NCBI RefSeq assembly: GCF_014596515.1
Contig: NZ_MSJQ01000214.1
Span: 1 to 64,000, forward strand
Direction of reading: 5' to 3'
Length of the DNA: 64,000 bases
Source of the DNA: Streptomyces sp. CBMA156
Lineage (GTDB): Bacteria; Actinomycetota; Actinomycetes; Streptomycetales; Streptomycetaceae
Shown: one piece after another, positions 8,825 to 17,187 of the stretch
Layout of the letters: each line of letters opens with the position of its first letter
How positions within the stretch are numbered: the stretch's first letter is position 1
Translations under genes and position numbers: made by a program
The notes under the pieces: generated by a model
The model's input: the letters and a program-made list of their open reading frames with translations, nothing else
Databases searched by the model: none
What the model was told of the DNA's origin: nothing

Positions 8825-9760
8825 ATGGCCACCGCTGAGCTGATCCGCATCGTCTCCCGCTCCTCACCCATGGCGCTCGCCCAGGTCGAGCGGGTCCGCA
8901 CCGAACTCGCCGCCCTGCACCCGGGCCTGCGCACCGAGGTGGTGCCGGTCACCACCTCGGGCGACCGCTGGACGGGTGATCTCGCCCAGCTCGGCGGCAA
9001 GGGCGCGTTCACCAAGGAGGTCGACGCCGCGCTGCTCGCCGGGGAGGCCGACGTCGCCGTCCACTGCCTCAAGGACGTGCCCGCCGACCGCCCGCTGCCG
9101 GCCGGCACCGTGTTCGCCGCCTACCTGCGCCGCGACGACATCCGCGACGCCCTCGTCCACCCCGGCGGCCTGCCGCTCGCCGCCCTCCCGCCCGGCACCC
9201 GGATCGGCACCTCCTCCGTCCGCCGGGTCGCCCAACTCGCCGCCTCCCACCCGCACCTGGAGTGCGTCCCGATCCGCGGCAACGCCAACAGCCGGCTCGC
9301 CAAGCTGGCGGCCGGGGACGCCGACGCACTGCTGCTCGCGCTCTCCGGCCTGGAGCGGATCGGCGAGCAGGCGCGGATCACCGAGGTGCTCGGCATCGAG
9401 GCGATGTGCCCGCCGATCGGCGCCGGCATCCTCGTGCTCCAGTGCCGCGAGGGCGACACCGCGACCATCGAGGCGGTCACCGGCCTCGGCCACCACGAGA
9501 CCTGGCGCGAGGCGGCGGCCGAGCGGATGTTCCTGCACGCGCTCCAGGGGCACTGCAACAGCCCGATCGCCGGCTATGCCAGGGCGGAGCGGGACGGCCG
9601 CCTCTCGCTGCGCGGCCGGGTCTTCACTCCGGACGGCAAGCAGGTGCTGGACGCCCACGAGTGGGCGGGCGCGCTCAGCCCGGAGGACCTCGGGACCTCG
9701 GTGGCGCTGGCGCTCAAGCGGCAGGGGGCGCGGGAGCTGATCTCCTCGATCCCGCACTGA
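8825..9760 (+). CDS. hemC: Porphobilinogen deaminase (hydroxymethylbilane synthase), second-type HemC
   Basis: The 311-residue enzyme polymerises four porphobilinogens to hydroxymethylbilane in haem, sirohaem and B12 synthesis. Visible motifs are [13 protein letters not shown], the catalytic-Asp segment [11 protein letters not shown] (usually AVHSMKD), GTSSVRR, and the dipyrromethane-binding Cys244. The cofactor site reads [13 protein letters not shown] rather than the common LEGGCQVPIG. No other tetrapyrrole gene is nearby, so this is likely an accessory copy like the hemC2 genes known in streptomycetes. The ATG at 8825 was chosen because the family N-terminus ([14 protein letters not shown]) follows directly. 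Confidence 0.9.
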   Translation: MATAELIRIVSRSSPMALAQVERVRTELAALHPGLRTEVVPVTTSGDRWTGDLAQLGGKGAFTKEVDAALLAGEADVAVHCLKDVPADRPLPAGTVFAAYLRRDDIRDALVHPGGLPLAALPPGTRIGTSSVRRVAQLAASHPHLECVPIRGNANSRLAKLAAGDADALLLALSGLERIGEQARITEVLGIEAMCPPIGAGILVLQCREGDTATIEAVTGLGHHETWREAAAERMFLHALQGHCNSPIAGYARAERDGRLSLRGRVFTPDGKQVLDAHEWAGALSPEDLGTSVALALKRQGARELISSIPH

Positions 9761-9879
9761 CGACCGGACGGGGCGAGTGGCCGCGCCGGCGGTCCGTGCG
9801 GTGACCGGGCGGTGACCGTCCGGAAGTTTTCCCCGCCCCGGTGAGAACCGGGCGGGTGTTCGGGGCGTCCGTTTGAGGC

Positions 9880-10413
9880 GTGATCAGTTCGGTGCTCGGC
9901 GGGATACCGATGTTCTGGCCCGGGCTGCTGCTCTCGCTGGTGCCCGCGGCTCTGTGGAACCGGCCGGTGGGGCGGTTGCTGCGGGCCCACTGGGTGGTGG
10001 GCTTCGTGCTGCTGCTCGGGCTCGGCGGGGTGGTCGTGGGGACGCTGCTGCCGGAGGCGTTCCAGCTCTCGGAGGGCGGCGTCCGGCACTGCGCGACGGA
10101 GGGCGGCCGGCCGCGGTCGCCGTACGAGCTGCTGCACGTCCGGCACATCGGGATCAAGCTGGCGACCTATGCCCCGGTCGGCTTCGCGGCCGCGCTGGCG
10201 GGCACCCGGCGGCGGGCCGCGGTGGCGCTGCTGGGCGCGGCGGTGCTGCCGTTCGCGGTGTCGGCGGTGCAGTACGCGGTGCCGGCGATCGGGCGGGCCT
10301 GTGACGTGCAGGACGTCTGGGACGGGGTGCAGGGGATCGCCCTGGGGGCGGTGCTGGGGCTGGGTGTCGGGCCGCTGGTGCGCGCGGTGCGGGCGCGTAC
10401 GCGCAGCGTCTGA
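9880..10413 (+). CDS. VanZ-like membrane protein
   Basis: The 177-residue product has about four hydrophobic segments and the VanZ-type pairing of an early PxxxWNRPxG region with a final helix preceded by VQDVWDGVQGIALGA. VanZ of enterococci gives low-level teicoplanin resistance by an unsettled mechanism; most actinobacterial homologues have no known role. A GTG at 9880 is used; an internal ATG at 9910 is an alternative. It stands between hemC and a convergent regulator. Confidence 0.75.
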   Translation: MISSVLGGIPMFWPGLLLSLVPAALWNRPVGRLLRAHWVVGFVLLLGLGGVVVGTLLPEAFQLSEGGVRHCATEGGRPRSPYELLHVRHIGIKLATYAPVGFAAALAGTRRRAAVALLGAAVLPFAVSAVQYAVPAIGRACDVQDVWDGVQGIALGAVLGLGVGPLVRAVRARTRSV

Positions 10414-10447
10414 CCGGCGGCTGTCCGGTCGGGCTACTGGTCTCGGG

Positions 10448-10978
10448 CTACTGGTCGGGCTCCTGGTCGAGCAGCGGGAAGAGCCGGGCGACGGCGGCGA
10501 CCGGACGGGCCCCTGCGGGTCGGGCGGCCGGGTCGGCCTCGCGGTCCCGGTAGCGGGCCAGCACCTGCCGGACGGCCGCGCCGACGGCGGTCAGCTCCTC
10601 GGGCGTCAGGTAGACGACGGCGCTGAAGGCCTCGTCCTGCTGCCACTCGGCCGGGGCGCCGGCCCGCCGGGCGAGCCAGCGCTGGTGGCTCTCGTCCTCC
10701 AGGCCGCGGGCCAGCTCGTCGAACCCGCCTTCCGGCAAGGCCTGTCGGGCCGTCGGCAGCCGCCAAGGCCGGGCCCGCCCGTCGGCGGCCGGGGCCTCCT
10801 CGATCAGCCCGTAGCGGGCCAGCTGCCGCAGGTGGAACGAGCACAGGCCCGAGCTGTACCCCAGCTGCGCGGCCGCCTCGGTGGAAGTGAGTGTGCCGCG
10901 TTCGGCCAACAGCTCCAGCAGCGCGGTGCGGACGGCGTGCTCGGGGAGGGAACCGGTTCTGACGAGGTCTTCGGTCAC
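10448..10978 (-). CDS. Winged-helix (ArsR-like) regulator divergent from def
   Basis: The 176-residue product has an N-terminal winged helix (about 10-80: RTALLELLAERGTLTSTEAAAQLGY.., then SFHLRQLARYGLIEE) of the ArsR/HTH_20 type and a C-terminal region of unknown fold. The GTG at 10978 was selected because it lies at the junction of paired 12-bp palindromes, and the extra upstream in-frame sequence is a shadow of def. The first palindrome overlaps this start codon, implying strong autorepression as well as control of the divergent def operon. No Cys-rich metal site is evident, so the ligand is unlikely to be a classical ArsR metal. Confidence 0.85.
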   Translation of the reverse strand: MTEDLVRTGSLPEHAVRTALLELLAERGTLTSTEAAAQLGYSSGLCSFHLRQLARYGLIEEAPAADGRARPWRLPTARQALPEGGFDELARGLEDESHQRWLARRAGAPAEWQQDEAFSAVVYLTPEELTAVGAAVRQVLARYRDREADPAARPAGARPVAAVARLFPLLDQEPDQ

Positions 10979-11005
10979 TTTGCAAAGTCTGCTACTTTGC
11001 AAAGT
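10977..11005. promoter_or_regulatory. Two tandem 12-bp palindromes, operator for the def regulator
   Basis: The perfect palindrome ACTTTGCAAAGT occurs at 10977-10988 and again at 10994-11005, 17 bases centre to centre. The first copy overlaps the GTG start codon of the minus-strand regulator. The pair lies 29 bases before the def start. In a very GC-rich background two exact copies of a 50-percent AT palindrome are not expected by chance. Confidence 0.85.
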
Positions 11006-11033
11006 CGACAGCAAGCCCATCGAAGGAGTGCCC

Positions 11034-11618
11034 GTGTCCGAGCTGCGCGAACGGCCGACCGTCCTGCGGATCACCGAGGTGGGGGAGGAGATCCTGCGCC
11101 GCACCTGCCGTACGGCCACCGAGGAGGACTTCGGCAGCGAGCGCCTGGCGCAGCTCATCGACGACATGTTCGCCACCATGCACGTCGCCGACGGCTGCGG
11201 CCTCGCCGCCAACCAGGTGGACGTCGACCTGCGCCTGTTCGTCTACGACTGCCCCGACGACGACGGCGTCCGGCACACCGGGCACATCCTCAACCCGGTG
11301 GTCGAGGAGCAGGAGCCGGGCCGCGCCCTGATCGAGGAGACCGAGGGCTGCCTCTCCGTCCCCGGCGCCAACACCCGGCTCGCCCGCCCGGCCCACGCGG
11401 TGGTGCGCGGCGTCAACCAGCACGGCGAGGCCGTCACGATCGAAGGCGCCGGCTACTTCGCCCGCTGCCTCCAGCACGAGACCGACCACCTCAACGGCGG
11501 GCTCTACATCGACCGCCTCTCCGCCCGCGACCGCAAGCGGATGATGAAGCAGACCGCCGACCGGCGGGAGAAGATCTTCGCCGAGCGCGCCGCCAGGGCC
11601 GCGAAGGTGGCCGGGTGA
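11034..11618 (+). CDS. def: Peptide deformylase
   Basis: The 194-residue metalloenzyme removes the formyl group from nascent protein N-termini. All three family motifs are intact: GCGLAANQ (about 54-61), EGCLS (104-108, with the metal-binding Cys) and HETDH (148-152, with both metal-binding His and the catalytic Glu). The GTG at 11034 has an ideal GAAGGAG five bases upstream. The gene is preceded by a dedicated regulator and operator, unlike a housekeeping def next to fmt. This suggests an inducible, possibly inhibitor-resistant, second deformylase. Its stop overlaps the methyltransferase start (GTGA). Confidence 0.95.
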   Translation: MSELRERPTVLRITEVGEEILRRTCRTATEEDFGSERLAQLIDDMFATMHVADGCGLAANQVDVDLRLFVYDCPDDDGVRHTGHILNPVVEEQEPGRALIEETEGCLSVPGANTRLARPAHAVVRGVNQHGEAVTIEGAGYFARCLQHETDHLNGGLYIDRLSARDRKRMMKQTADRREKIFAERAARAAKVAG

Positions 11619-12274
11619 CCGAACCGGCCCACCTCGCCGCCGTCCGCGCGTCGTACGACACCGTCGCCGCCGACTACCTGCGCCTCGTCGTCCCGCCGGA
11701 GGGCATGGACCCGGTGTCCAGGGCGATGATCGCCGCCTTCGCGGAGCTGGTGCGGGAGTCCGGCGGCGGCGAGGTCGCGGACCTCGGGTGCGGGCCGGGG
11801 CGGGTGACGGCGTACCTGTCCGGCCTGGGGCTGTCGGCCTTCGGGGTCGACGTGTCCGGCGAGATGGTCGCCCTCGCCCGCCGGGCCCATCCCCGACTGC
11901 GCTACGTACAGGGCTCGATGACCTCCCTCGACCTCCCCGGCGGGGCGCTCGGCGGCATCCTCGCCTGGTACTCCGTCCACCACACGCCGGCCGGCCAACT
12001 GCCGGAACTCTTCGCCGAGTTCCACCGCGTCCTCGCGCCCGGCGGCCACCTGCTGCTCGGCGGGCACGCGGGCGAGGCCCAACTGCTGCGCCCCGCCCGG
12101 GCCTACGGCCACCCGGTGTCGTACGCCTCGCACCTGGTCCCGATGGCGCGCCTCGTCGAGCTGCTGGAGGGGGCCGGCTTCACCGTCACGACCCGGCTCG
12201 AACAGCCGCACCCGCAGCGAGCCGACCGCTCCTACGTCTGCCTGCTGGCCACGCCTGCCGCCGGCCGGCGCTGA
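11615..12274 (+). CDS. Class I SAM-dependent methyltransferase
   Basis: The 219-residue protein has the SAM motif I VADLGCGPGRVTAYL (about 53-67), the acidic residue of motif II in FGVDVS, and the later RVLAPGGHLLLGGH strand. It belongs to the Methyltransf_11/25 group acting on small molecules. The GTG start overlaps the def stop by four bases, so both are expressed together. Its substrate is unknown. Co-regulation with def makes a resistance or modification role conceivable but not shown. Confidence 0.88.
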   Translation: MTEPAHLAAVRASYDTVAADYLRLVVPPEGMDPVSRAMIAAFAELVRESGGGEVADLGCGPGRVTAYLSGLGLSAFGVDVSGEMVALARRAHPRLRYVQGSMTSLDLPGGALGGILAWYSVHHTPAGQLPELFAEFHRVLAPGGHLLLGGHAGEAQLLRPARAYGHPVSYASHLVPMARLVELLEGAGFTVTTRLEQPHPQRADRSYVCLLATPAAGRR

Positions 12275-12462
12275 GGCCCGAACCGGCTGCACCTTCCGAG
12301 CGGTCTGTCGCCACCCGGTTCACCTGGACAGTGCACGCACCCGCGCGAGCCGGCATCGCTTCGGGAACGATCGAACCGTTCCCCAGTCCCGGCCGGCCCT
12401 TCCGCGATCCGCGCTTCCGCCCGGGCGAGCGGGGTGATCCGGAATGCCGAAGGAGCGGGCCC

Positions 12463-12978
12463 ATGGGTCGCTACATCACAGACGTGAACATCCTCACCCC
12501 GTACGGAGACGAGCCGGTCCACGTGCCCACCGGCTGGCACAAGCTCGACACGGATCTCAACAGCGGCGCGGGTGGCGACTACCTCTACCTCGCCTACGAG
12601 CGGGCCGACCAGGACCAGAAGAACCCGATCAGGGACATCCGCATCCTCGTCGGGGACGAGAAGCCGCCCGCGAAATACCAGAAGATCCCAGTGGACCTCA
12701 ACAAAGGTGCTTTCTACGAAGAGAAGAAGGTGACCGATGTCAAGAAGAAGAAGAGGAATCCGCTCTTCATGGCCGTGACCCGAGATCCCGATGCAGGCGA
12801 TCCCATCGAGGACCTGGTCCTCACGTCCTGGCTTGATGGAAAACACGAGGTTGGCCCGCCATCGGGCTACAGCAGGATCAAGGGCGATCTGAACGATGGA
12901 GTCAGAAAGCAACAGAACGACGGGACTTTCACTACGACGCACATCCACCTCGACCGCAAACCCGCCGCCCACTCGTGA
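12463..12978 (+). CDS. MABP-like domain protein
   Basis: The 171-residue protein shows repeated MABP (MVB12-associated beta-prism) signatures: ITDVNIL..GWHKLDTDLNSGAGGDYLYLAYER near the start, then IRDIRILVG..YQKIPVDLNKGA, and SGYSRIKGDLNDG near the end, giving a three-fold Y/H-x-x-D-L-N-x-G repeat that fits a beta-prism. MABP domains bind acidic membranes and occur with pore-forming MACPF proteins in bacteria. There is no signal peptide. The ATG at 12463 follows AAGGAG. The gene uses more A/T-ending codons (Lys-rich centre) than its neighbours, a sign of possible transfer. Its stop overlaps the next start (GTGA). Confidence 0.72.
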   Translation: MGRYITDVNILTPYGDEPVHVPTGWHKLDTDLNSGAGGDYLYLAYERADQDQKNPIRDIRILVGDEKPPAKYQKIPVDLNKGAFYEEKKVTDVKKKKRNPLFMAVTRDPDAGDPIEDLVLTSWLDGKHEVGPPSGYSRIKGDLNDGVRKQQNDGTFTTTHIHLDRKPAAHS

Positions 12979-14222
12979 GCGCCCTTCGGTGTGCGGCCCG
13001 CGCGGTACTCATCGCCGTCCTGGCGGCCGGAGCACCGCCCCTGGCCTCCGCCCCACCCGCCTCGGCGGCGAGCTGCCCGACCCTGGACACCGGTTTGACC
13101 TGGTACGGGAACAACCGGCAGGAGCTCCAGGACTTCATCGACGCGACCGGCAGCTGCACCCACCCCGACGCGCACCCGCTGGCCCTGTTCGACTGGGACA
13201 ACACGCTGGTGAAGAACGACGTCGGCGACGCGATGATGTCCTGGCTGCTGCGCAACGGCGAGATCCTCCAACCCACCGGCAAGGACTGGTCGGCCACCAG
13301 CCGCTACCTGACCACCGAGGCCTCGGCCGCGCTGAGCAGGGCCTGCGGGGATTCCACCGTCGCCGGGAGCCCCCTCCCCACCGCCACCGACACCGGGTGC
13401 GCGGACGAGATCCTCTCCGTGTACGGCGAGCACACCACCACCGGTGGTGCCGCGGCCTTCGCGGGCTTCGACCACCGCCGCATCAACCCCGCCTACGCCT
13501 GGGGCGCACAGCTCCTCGCCGGGCACACCCTCGACGAGATCACGGCCTTCGCCGGCCGGGCCCGTGAGGAGAGCCTGGCGGCCTCCCCGTCGGACTCCGC
13601 GCAGGCCGTCCGCACGGTCTGGGTGCGGTACTACGAGCACATGCACGATCTGGTCGGCACCTTGCAGGGAGCCGGCTTCGACGTGCGCGTCGTCTCCGCC
13701 TCCCCGGAGCCCGTGGTGCGGGTGTGGGCGGAAGGCCTCGGCTTCGCGGCGGACAAGGTGATCGGCATCCGCAACAAGACCGAGAACGGCAGGCTGACCG
13801 CCCACTTGGCCGACTGCGGCGGCGCGGAGGCCGACTCCGTGGTCACCTACATCGACGGCAAGCGCTGCTTCATCAACCAGGACATCCTCGGCATCACGGG
13901 CCAGGCGGCCTTCCAACAGGCCCCCGAGGCCGAGCGCCAGGCCTTTGCCGCCGGGGACTCCTCCACCGACGTCACCTTCGTGGGCGACGCGACGGGGCTG
14001 CGCCTGGTGATCAACCGCCAGGCGGCCGAGCTGATGTGCCACGCCTACGCCAACGAGGACGGCAGGTGGCTGGTGAACCCGATGCTCATCGATCCCCTGC
14101 CCGCCCTGCCCTGCCGGTACCCCTGCTCGACCACCGCCTACACGGGGTCGGACGGCACGGCGGGGCCGGTGCGCGACGACGACGGCCACGTGATTCCCGA
14201 CCAGGCCGACACCGTGCACTGA
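12975..14222 (+). CDS. Secreted HAD-superfamily phosphatase (phosphorylcholine phosphatase-like)
   Basis: The 415-residue protein begins with a Sec signal peptide (about 1-33, cleavage near PASAASC). A HAD hydrolase follows: motif I FDWDNTLV with nucleophile Asp73, motif II Ser in VVSASPEP, and an acidic motif GDSSTDVTFVGDA. It contains several Cys, as expected for an exported protein. HAD enzymes of this build include the periplasmic phosphorylcholine phosphatase PchP. Being sandwiched with a phospholipase C gene makes phosphorylcholine a plausible substrate, but this is inference. The GTG start overlaps the MABP gene stop, so translation is coupled. Confidence 0.8.
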   Translation: MSALRCAARAVLIAVLAAGAPPLASAPPASAASCPTLDTGLTWYGNNRQELQDFIDATGSCTHPDAHPLALFDWDNTLVKNDVGDAMMSWLLRNGEILQPTGKDWSATSRYLTTEASAALSRACGDSTVAGSPLPTATDTGCADEILSVYGEHTTTGGAAAFAGFDHRRINPAYAWGAQLLAGHTLDEITAFAGRAREESLAASPSDSAQAVRTVWVRYYEHMHDLVGTLQGAGFDVRVVSASPEPVVRVWAEGLGFAADKVIGIRNKTENGRLTAHLADCGGAEADSVVTYIDGKRCFINQDILGITGQAAFQQAPEAERQAFAAGDSSTDVTFVGDATGLRLVINRQAAELMCHAYANEDGRWLVNPMLIDPLPALPCRYPCSTTAYTGSDGTAGPVRDDDGHVIPDQADTVH

Positions 14223-14285
14223 AGGAGAGGAAGGCCGGCCGCACCGCGTGGGCGGCCGGATCGCGAAGCCATCCAGGGAGATGAG

Positions 14286-16331
14286 ATGGACAAGGAAGCG
14301 TGCAAAAAAGAACAAGCGATCCAGCGCGACAAGACCGTCCCGCAGGACCTTCCTGAGAAGCTGAAGGCCCTCATGCGGAACCCGCCGCCGAAAGGGGGCC
14401 TCAAGGCGGTCAAACACGTGGTCCTCCTGATGCAGGAGAACCGCTCGTTCGACCACTATTTCGGTGAAGACGTCGACGGTGTGCGGGGGTTCAAGGACCG
14501 CAACGTGGTCCTCCAGCCCGACGGCAAGACCTCGGTCCTGGAGCAGCCCGGGTCCGAGGGGCCGAAGCAGTGGAAAGTCCCGGACAAGAATGTCGACCAG
14601 GGGCTCGACCACTACTGGGGCGATGCCCACGACGCCTGGAATGGGGGCTGGTACGACCGTTGGGTGGAAGCCAGATCGGTCGACACGATGGGCTACTACG
14701 ACCAGAAGGAAGTGGTCGGGTTCTACCGGAAGCTGGCCGACGCCTTCACCATCTGCGACGCCTACCACTCGTCCGTGATGGGTGACACCACCAGTAACCG
14801 GAACTACTTCTTCTCCGGATTCGGCGGCTGGGAACCCAACGGACTCCGGGTGACCGGGCCCGCCGCCCACGGGCGGGAGAACGCGCCCGAAGGGTACAAC
14901 TGGACCAGCTACCCGGAACTGCTGGAGGCCAACGGTATTTCCTGGAAGGTCTACCAGGAGTGGGACAACTTCTACGACAACAACCTGGAGTTCTTCCAGG
15001 AGTTCAAGCGAGTCGCCCAAGACGTTCTGGGCGATGCGAAGCTGCCCGTCACGTACAAGAGCCTCTGGGACTTCTACCGCCGTGACAGGGATTGCCCCGT
15101 CAAGGTGGGCGCGATCCCCGAGAAGGAGCTGAAGGCTCTCGCCGACGCGGCGAACGACAAGAACCGGCCCGCCGCCGACAGGAGCCTCTACGCTCGCGGG
15201 CTGTACCACTATCCGCGTGAGGACAACAACGGAGGAGTAGAGGGGAAACGCGGCTTCCTGGAGGGGTTCAAGAAGGACATCGCCGACGGCGTGCTGCCGC
15301 AGGTGTCGTACCTGGTGCCCCCGGAGCAGGACACGGAGCACCCCTCGAGTTCGTCCCCGGCGTTCGGCCAGCAGATCGCCTACCAGGTGCTGGAGGCCAT
15401 CGCCTCCGATGAGGAGACGTGGAACTCCACCATTCTGTTGATCAGCTACGACGAGAACGACGGCCTCTTCGACCACGTCCCGCCCCCGGTACCACCGGGG
15501 AAGTGGGGCGACGAGTTCGTGGACGGCCTGCCCATCGGGCTGGGGGCCCGGGTGCCCATGATCGCGGTGTCGCCGTGGACGGTCGGCGGCTACGTGAACT
15601 CCCAGGTCTTCGACCACACTTCGCAGGTCCGCTTCCTGGAGAACTGGCTGGGCGTGCACCAGCCGGCCATCGGCCGGTGGCGCCGCACGGTGGCGGGCGA
15701 CCTCTCCTCGGTCTTCGACTTCGACCGCACCACCGCCGTCACGAGCTCGTACAAGGGCTCCGGGCCCCGCCCGGCGCGGCCGCTGCCCTACCAGCCGGAC
15801 GCCTACGCGACGTTCGACGGCGACACGCAGAACTTCATCCTGCGGATGCACAACAGCGGGAAGGCCAGTGCACACTTCGCGCTCTACCCGTACGCCGGCG
15901 AGTTCGACGTCCCTCAGCACTTCGACGTGCTCGGCGCCGCCGTCGAGGGCGTCCCGGTCAGGGACGGCGCCTACAACTTCACCCTCACCGGCCCGAACGG
16001 CTTCCGGCGGGAGTTCGCGGGCACGACCACCGGCGACGCCGCGCTCGTCGACGTCGTCACCACGGTGGACGGGGCCGCGCAGGAGCTGAAGCTCTCGGTC
16101 ACCAACCGGGGTGCGTCGGCCCTGGAGGTGAAGCTGGCCGCGAACGCGTACAGCACGGCCTCCGCGCAGGATCTCAAGGTTCCCGTGAACGGGCAGCCGG
16201 CCGTGGTGACTTGGAAGACCGATGACGCCCAGGGCTGGTACGACCTGACCCTCACCGTCACCGGGGACTCCTCCTACCGGCGCCGCTTCATGGGCCACAT
16301 CGAGAACGGCAAGGAGAGCGTCAGCGGCTGA
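14286..16331 (+). CDS. Phosphocholine-type phospholipase C lacking an export signal
   Basis: The 681-residue enzyme matches the PlcH/AcpA phosphoesterase family: VVLLMQENRSFDHYFG (46-60) with metal ligands at Glu51-Asn52, the SSVMGDTTSNRNYFFSG segment that includes the catalytic Thr region, and YDENDGLFDHV with late metal ligands. Two C-terminal beta domains of the DUF756 type follow (about 500-590 and 600-675). Relatives normally begin with a Tat signal; this one starts MDKEACKKEQAIQRDK with none. The ATG at 14286 has AGGGAG upstream and no in-frame extension provides a signal. It probably hydrolyses phosphatidylcholine or sphingomyelin to phosphorylcholine. Confidence 0.9.
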   Translation: MDKEACKKEQAIQRDKTVPQDLPEKLKALMRNPPPKGGLKAVKHVVLLMQENRSFDHYFGEDVDGVRGFKDRNVVLQPDGKTSVLEQPGSEGPKQWKVPDKNVDQGLDHYWGDAHDAWNGGWYDRWVEARSVDTMGYYDQKEVVGFYRKLADAFTICDAYHSSVMGDTTSNRNYFFSGFGGWEPNGLRVTGPAAHGRENAPEGYNWTSYPELLEANGISWKVYQEWDNFYDNNLEFFQEFKRVAQDVLGDAKLPVTYKSLWDFYRRDRDCPVKVGAIPEKELKALADAANDKNRPAADRSLYARGLYHYPREDNNGGVEGKRGFLEGFKKDIADGVLPQVSYLVPPEQDTEHPSSSSPAFGQQIAYQVLEAIASDEETWNSTILLISYDENDGLFDHVPPPVPPGKWGDEFVDGLPIGLGARVPMIAVSPWTVGGYVNSQVFDHTSQVRFLENWLGVHQPAIGRWRRTVAGDLSSVFDFDRTTAVTSSYKGSGPRPARPLPYQPDAYATFDGDTQNFILRMHNSGKASAHFALYPYAGEFDVPQHFDVLGAAVEGVPVRDGAYNFTLTGPNGFRREFAGTTTGDAALVDVVTTVDGAAQELKLSVTNRGASALEVKLAANAYSTASAQDLKVPVNGQPAVVTWKTDDAQGWYDLTLTVTGDSSYRRRFMGHIENGKESVSG

Positions 16332-16346
16332 CACGCGCCGGCTCCG

Positions 16347-16374
16347 GACCCGTACAGAGTGGATCTGTAGGGTC
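16347..16374. terminator. Hairpin between convergent phospholipase and DUF397 genes
   Basis: GACCC-g-TACAG pairs with CTGTA-GGGTC around a seven-base loop, giving ten base pairs with one bulge. It overlaps the DUF397 stop codon and lies just after the phospholipase stop, so it can serve both strands. Confidence 0.6.
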
Positions 16375-16552
16375 AGGCGGCCTCGGTGGTGGCGGCGAAG
16401 GTGACGAACGCCTGCCAGGCGGTGGGGGAGAAGGTGAGCTGGGGGCCGGACTTGTCCTTGGAGTCGCCCACGTGGACGGCGGTGGTCGTCTCGGCGACCT
16501 CGACGCACTCGTTGCCGCTGTGGCTGCTCTTGAACCATGCCAGCTCGGCCAT
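16373..16552 (-). CDS. DUF397 protein
   Basis: This 59-residue product is too short for many gene finders. It reads MAELAWFKSSHSGNECVEVA, then a GDSKD segment and a terminal region around WQAFVTFAA, the standard DUF397 pattern. In streptomycetes DUF397 proteins accompany XRE-DUF5753 regulators and are thought to act with them (as in BldB/AbaA-type pairs). The start lies two bases beyond the stop of such a regulator, so they form an operon. Confidence 0.88.
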   Translation of the reverse strand: MAELAWFKSSHSGNECVEVAETTTAVHVGDSKDKSGPQLTFSPTAWQAFVTFAATTEAA

Positions 16553-16554
16553 GC

Positions 16555-17064
16555 CTACCGCTCTCCCAGAATCGCTTCGATCAGGGCCAGGGACTCCCTC
16601 AGCCCCAGGGCCTGGGCCCGGATGCTGCTGTACCGTGCGGCCATATTACGGACTTCCGCCGGATCCGTGATCAGACGGTTCACGTGCTGCGCGGCGGCAT
16701 AGCCGATCTGCGGGCGGTTGGGCGGGGTCAGCAGGATGAACGAACCGCTCATGCCCGCGTGGCTCATCCGGTCGAGCGGCATGACCTGGAGCTCCGGGCC
16801 GCGCATCTGCCCGATCTTCAGCAGGTGCTGGAGCTGCTCCTTGTGCACGTCCCAGCCGCCCAGCGGGCGCCGGAGCACGCTCTCGTCGACCGCCCAGGTC
16901 ACCACCGGCAGCGGCCAGCGGGCCAGGATGTCCTGCCGGGCGAGGCGTGCCGCCACCCACTCGTCGATCTGCTCCGGCGAGAGCACCGGCCGACGCATCT
17001 CGTACAGAGCACGGATGTACGCCTCGGTCTGGAGCAGTCCCGGAATCGCCGCCCAGTTGGTCAT
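16555..17064 (-). pseudogene. XRE-family DUF5753 regulator lacking its helix-turn-helix
   Basis: The 169-residue open frame covers only the DUF5753 sensor half (IPGLLQTEAYIRALYE.. to IEAILGER). Full-length relatives are about 280 residues with an N-terminal XRE helix-turn-helix. Upstream, the frame has no HTH; another frame holds a short family-like piece (ERSARHLDYLRN) followed by unrelated sequence, suggesting a frameshift plus a deletion. It may still be translated from the ATG at 17064, but it cannot bind DNA in the usual way. The DUF397 partner is intact. Confidence 0.7.
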
Positions 17065-17187
17065 TGGCGCCTTGGTTTCGGAGGTAGTCGAGATGCCGCG
17101 CGGATCGTTCGATGTTTGACTTGAAGTGGAACGCGACGGCGGTCTGCGTGCCGCAGGGCGAGGGGAATTCGCGAGAGGAGTTCACCG

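Noticed and set aside
12867..16538. A 1223-codon minus-strand frame over the HAD and phospholipase genes
   Set aside because: It is a mirror frame of the plus-strand genes, with composition of antisense third-position bias and no motif.
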